DNA from: an uncultured Acetatifactor sp.
Lineage (GTDB): Bacteria; Bacillota; Clostridia; Lachnospirales; Lachnospiraceae
DNA: 15,903 nt
Assembly (NCBI GenBank): GCA_910589035.1
Contig: CAJUSI010000089.1
Span: 1-15,903 of the forward strand
Reading direction: 5' to 3'
In this document: piece after piece, positions 14,007-15,903 of the stretch
Position numbering within the stretch: the stretch's first letter is position 1
How the letters are laid out: every line of letters begins with the position of its first letter
Translations under genes and position numbers: made by a program
The notes under the pieces: generated by a model
The model's input: the letters and a program-made list of their open reading frames with translations, nothing else
Told to the model about the DNA's origin: nothing
Database searches by the model: none

Positions 14007-15260
14007 ATGCGTGAAACAAAAACAACTGAGTTCAAAGAAATGATTACAAATACATTTTTAAAAACAGTAAGTGCCTTTTCGAATTACGATGGTGGAGAGA
14101 TATTTTTTGGCATAGATGACAATGGTAATATTAAAGGACTGTCGGATGTAAAACAGGCGTGTCTGGATATCGAAAATAGAATTAACGACAGCATTACTCC
14201 CCAGCCTGATTATACACTGGAATTGCAGAATAATGACAGAACGATAAAACTGACTGTAAAAAGCGGGCTTCAAAAGCCATATTTATATAAATCGAAAGCA
14301 TATAAGCGAAACGATACTGCAACAATAGAAACTGACACACTGGAGCTGTCAAGGCTGATTTTGGAAGGGAAAAATATCAGCTTTGAAGAGTTGCCGTGTG
14401 AAGAGCAAGAGCTGACATTTGATACGCTATGTCAAAAACTAAAAGAATGCATCCAGATTGAAGCCTTTAATCAGGACACCTTGAAAACGCTGAACTTATA
14501 TAACAGCACCACCGGATATAACAATGCGGCCGGTATTCTGGCGGATAAAAATCATTTTCCGGGAATCGATATGGCGAGGTTCGGCGACAACATCAGTGTG
14601 ATTCATAAGCGGGCAACATTTGATCATATATCCATTTTGGCAGTCTACGAAAAAGTATCAGAGGTATTCAGAGATTATTATCAATACGAGGAAATACAAG
14701 GCACCGAAAGGAAAAAGGTAGAAATAATACCGGAGGCCGCGTTCAGAGAAGCAATCGCAAACGCGCTGATTCACAGAGCGTGGGATGTGGAGTCGCAGAT
14801 AAAAGTTTCGATGTTCGATGACAGAATAGAAATCATCTCTCCGGGAGGACTGCCTTCCGGAATAACAGAAGATGAGTATTTATCGGGGAAGCTTTCCGTC
14901 TTAAGAAACAGAAATCTTGCAAATGTATTTTACAGGCTGGGGTTTGTGGAAATATTCGGTACAGGAATCACACGGATAAGGCAGTTCTATGAAGAAGGAT
15001 TGAAGCAGCCAGGCTTTGAAGTGTCGGAAAATACAATCAAGATTGTACTCCCGGTTTTTGAGAAAAACCTGAATTTAACGGAAGACGAAAGAAAAATATA
15101 TAAAATTTTAAGCAGGACAATGCTGAAATCAATCAGCGAAATTGCTCCTTACGCCCCGTTTGGTAAATCAAAGACAACACAATTGCTGAAAGAGATGGGG
15201 AAAAAAGGTGTTGTGAAAATTGAAGGCAGCGGAAGGGGTACTAAATATGTGATAAAGTAA
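14007..15260 (+). CDS. AlbA_2 (Schlafen) and HATPase_c_4 transcriptional regulator
   Basis: This 417-residue protein begins with an AlbA_2/Schlafen-type nucleic-acid-binding domain (about 1-115: ETKTTEFKE, SAFSNYDGGEIFFGIDDNG). A central region follows, then a HATPase_c_4-type ATP-binding module (about 250-360: PEAAFREAIANALIHRAW, DDRIEIISPGGLP, GTGITRI) and a C-terminal winged helix (about 365-417). ATG 14007 is chosen because GGGAG (13994-13998) is 8 nt upstream and the promoter -10 lies at 13968-13973. The family is generally annotated as ATP-binding transcriptional regulators or helicase-related proteins; its ligand is unknown. The gene is visibly AT-richer than the sugar operon, so it may have been acquired separately. 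The perfect inverted repeat at its promoter suggests autoregulation. Confidence 0.87.
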   Translation: MRETKTTEFKEMITNTFLKTVSAFSNYDGGEIFFGIDDNGNIKGLSDVKQACLDIENRINDSITPQPDYTLELQNNDRTIKLTVKSGLQKPYLYKSKAYKRNDTATIETDTLELSRLILEGKNISFEELPCEEQELTFDTLCQKLKECIQIEAFNQDTLKTLNLYNSTTGYNNAAGILADKNHFPGIDMARFGDNISVIHKRATFDHISILAVYEKVSEVFRDYYQYEEIQGTERKKVEIIPEAAFREAIANALIHRAWDVESQIKVSMFDDRIEIISPGGLPSGITEDEYLSGKLSVLRNRNLANVFYRLGFVEIFGTGITRIRQFYEEGLKQPGFEVSENTIKIVLPVFEKNLNLTEDERKIYKILSRTMLKSISEIAPYAPFGKSKTTQLLKEMGKKGVVKIEGSGRGTKYVIK

Positions 15261-15521
15261 TTATCATGAATTCTATCGGGTGTTATAGGAATACCTATAA
15301 ACTGCCCTACCTTGAATAAAACCAAGGAGAAAGGCCACGGAATCCGCAGACAGTTGGAAACAAATGAGTGTTTATGACTTTTTGCTGAATGAGGGGAGGC
15401 CGGATATCTGATTAAACATTCGCATAATTTTCTTTTAAATATGCAGGGCTTTTCTTAACCAGCAAAATGTTTATGATTGAATAAAAAGATAGAATGAATG
15501 AGAGGGGTTCCGCAGGCGCAG
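15261..15521. other. Noncoding stretch after the AlbA_2 gene
   Basis: No convincing gene is seen. A 7-bp dyad TTATAGG/CCTATAA (15283-15300) lies 23 nt after the stop but has no T-tract. A 15-codon ORF at 15364-15411 lacks a good ribosome binding site and may be a decayed gene end. Confidence 0.4.
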
Positions 15522-15671
15522 GCATTGTGGAAATGTCGTATAACTGGCTATCTTATGGAGCTGTGGATAACTATGTTTGCAGGATGTGGGAAAGTTGTAC
15601 TTTGCTTTTCTATGTCCTGTGAACATAATTATCCATGACGCAATAGCCAGTTATGCACATTCCCATGATGC
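15522..15671. repeat. Approximately 150-bp imperfect palindrome
   Basis: Nested inverted segments form one long hairpin: 15522-15536 with 15657-15671 (12 of 15 matching), ATAACTGGCTAT (15540-15551) with 15643-15654 (perfect), GGATAACTATGTT (15565-15577) with 15622-15634 (12 of 13) and CAGGA (15580-15584) with TCCTG (15615-15619). The 30-nt loop is 15585-15614. It lies between convergent genes, has no coding capacity and no obvious target duplication. It could be a MITE-like element or a structured RNA. It is not similar in sequence to the palindrome at 4465-4621. Confidence 0.6.
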
Positions 15672-15698
15672 GGATTTCACAGTGTAATCATGGAGTTC

Positions 15699-15903
15699 TT
15701 ATGGATTATCGTTTCCTAAATATTTTTTCAGTAAATCCAGTGCCAGCTCCATTTGTGGGCTTATCCATTTGTTTTTGTGATAAATATAAAAAGAGTTATA
15801 TTCTTTTTCATCAAGTTCCGTTTTGATTGGCATAAGAGAACCATTTTTCAATTCTTCCCCAATGGAATAAGTGGGAACAACTGCAATTCCTAAATTATTC
15901 ATA
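15699..15903 (-). CDS. LysR-type transcriptional regulator, C-terminal end (partial)
   Basis: The minus-strand frame runs off the right edge of the window and ends with TAA at 15699-15701. The visible 67 residues show the last part of a LysR substrate-binding domain: NNLGIAVVPTYSIGEELKNG matches the typical GxGIAxLP...v...l..G pattern, followed by strands and a final helix (PQMELALDLLKKYL). The Met at 15900-15902 is internal, not the start. The N-terminal helix-turn-helix and the target genes lie outside the window. The gene converges with the AlbA_2 gene across the 150-bp palindrome. Confidence 0.72.
   Translation of the reverse strand, partial: MNNLGIAVVPTYSIGEELKNGSLMPIKTELDEKEYNSFYIYHKNKWISPQMELALDLLKKYLGNDNP

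Noticed and set aside
15283..15300. Terminator after the AlbA_2 gene
   Set aside because: The 7-bp dyad is AT-rich and no T-tract follows, so termination is not supported.
15364..15411. 15-codon ORF
   Set aside because: It is too short, has no good ribosome binding site and no recognisable motif; it may be a decayed gene end.
1..15903. CRISPR array, tRNA or rRNA genes
   Set aside because: No regularly spaced repeat series, tRNA cloverleaf with T-loop consensus or rRNA-like segment was seen; the cloverleaf-like centre of the 4465-4621 palindrome lacks tRNA signatures.

Overview
The window looks like a chromosome segment of a gut-type anaerobic Firmicute, probably a Lachnospiraceae or related Clostridia. 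This is inferred from the strong AGGAGG-type ribosome binding sites, the LplB/YtcP-type sugar importer, the moderately GC-rich operon and small genes that recall Tn1549-like integrative elements. No species marker such as rRNA is present.

Layout. (1) Positions 1-720 hold the tail of a small element-associated gene, a possibly broken zinc-ribbon ORF and several hairpins or terminators. (2) Positions 732-13075 hold one plus-strand carbohydrate utilisation operon. It starts with a promoter and a repeat-rich leader, followed by a DUF5060/GH140-like hydrolase, two ABC permeases, a lipoprotein sugar-binding protein, a GH106-like hydrolase fused to a C-terminal AraC DNA-binding domain, a SASA-type carbohydrate esterase and a GH29 alpha-L-fucosidase. 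A 15-16 bp stem terminator closes it. (3) Positions 13081-13910 hold a DUF2200 gene, then remnants of a beta-lactamase-like gene and of an AraC/GyrI-type regulator. (4) Positions 13911-15260 hold an AT-richer AlbA_2/Schlafen-type ATPase-fold regulator behind a strong promoter and a perfect 21-bp inverted repeat. (5) Positions 15261-15903 hold a noncoding stretch with an approximately 150-bp imperfect palindrome, then the C-terminal end of a minus-strand LysR-type regulator.

How the genes work together. The lipoprotein captures an oligosaccharide and the two permeases import it. The ATPase is not in the window; such importers often share an MsmX/MsmK-type ATPase encoded elsewhere. None of the four hydrolases has a signal peptide, so the imported, probably acetylated oligosaccharide is likely trimmed in the cytoplasm. 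An apiosidase-like enzyme, a rhamnosidase-like enzyme, a fucosidase and an acetylesterase together hint at a pectic (RG-II-like) or other fucosylated branched glycan; this is inference. No separate regulator or two-component system sits beside the operon. The GH-AraC fusion may therefore be the substrate-sensing regulator, which is the most interesting point in the window.

A second notable item is a 157-bp palindromic MITE-like element. It is flanked by CTAG on both sides and sits between the permease and binding-protein genes. The left CTAG supplies the permease stop codon.
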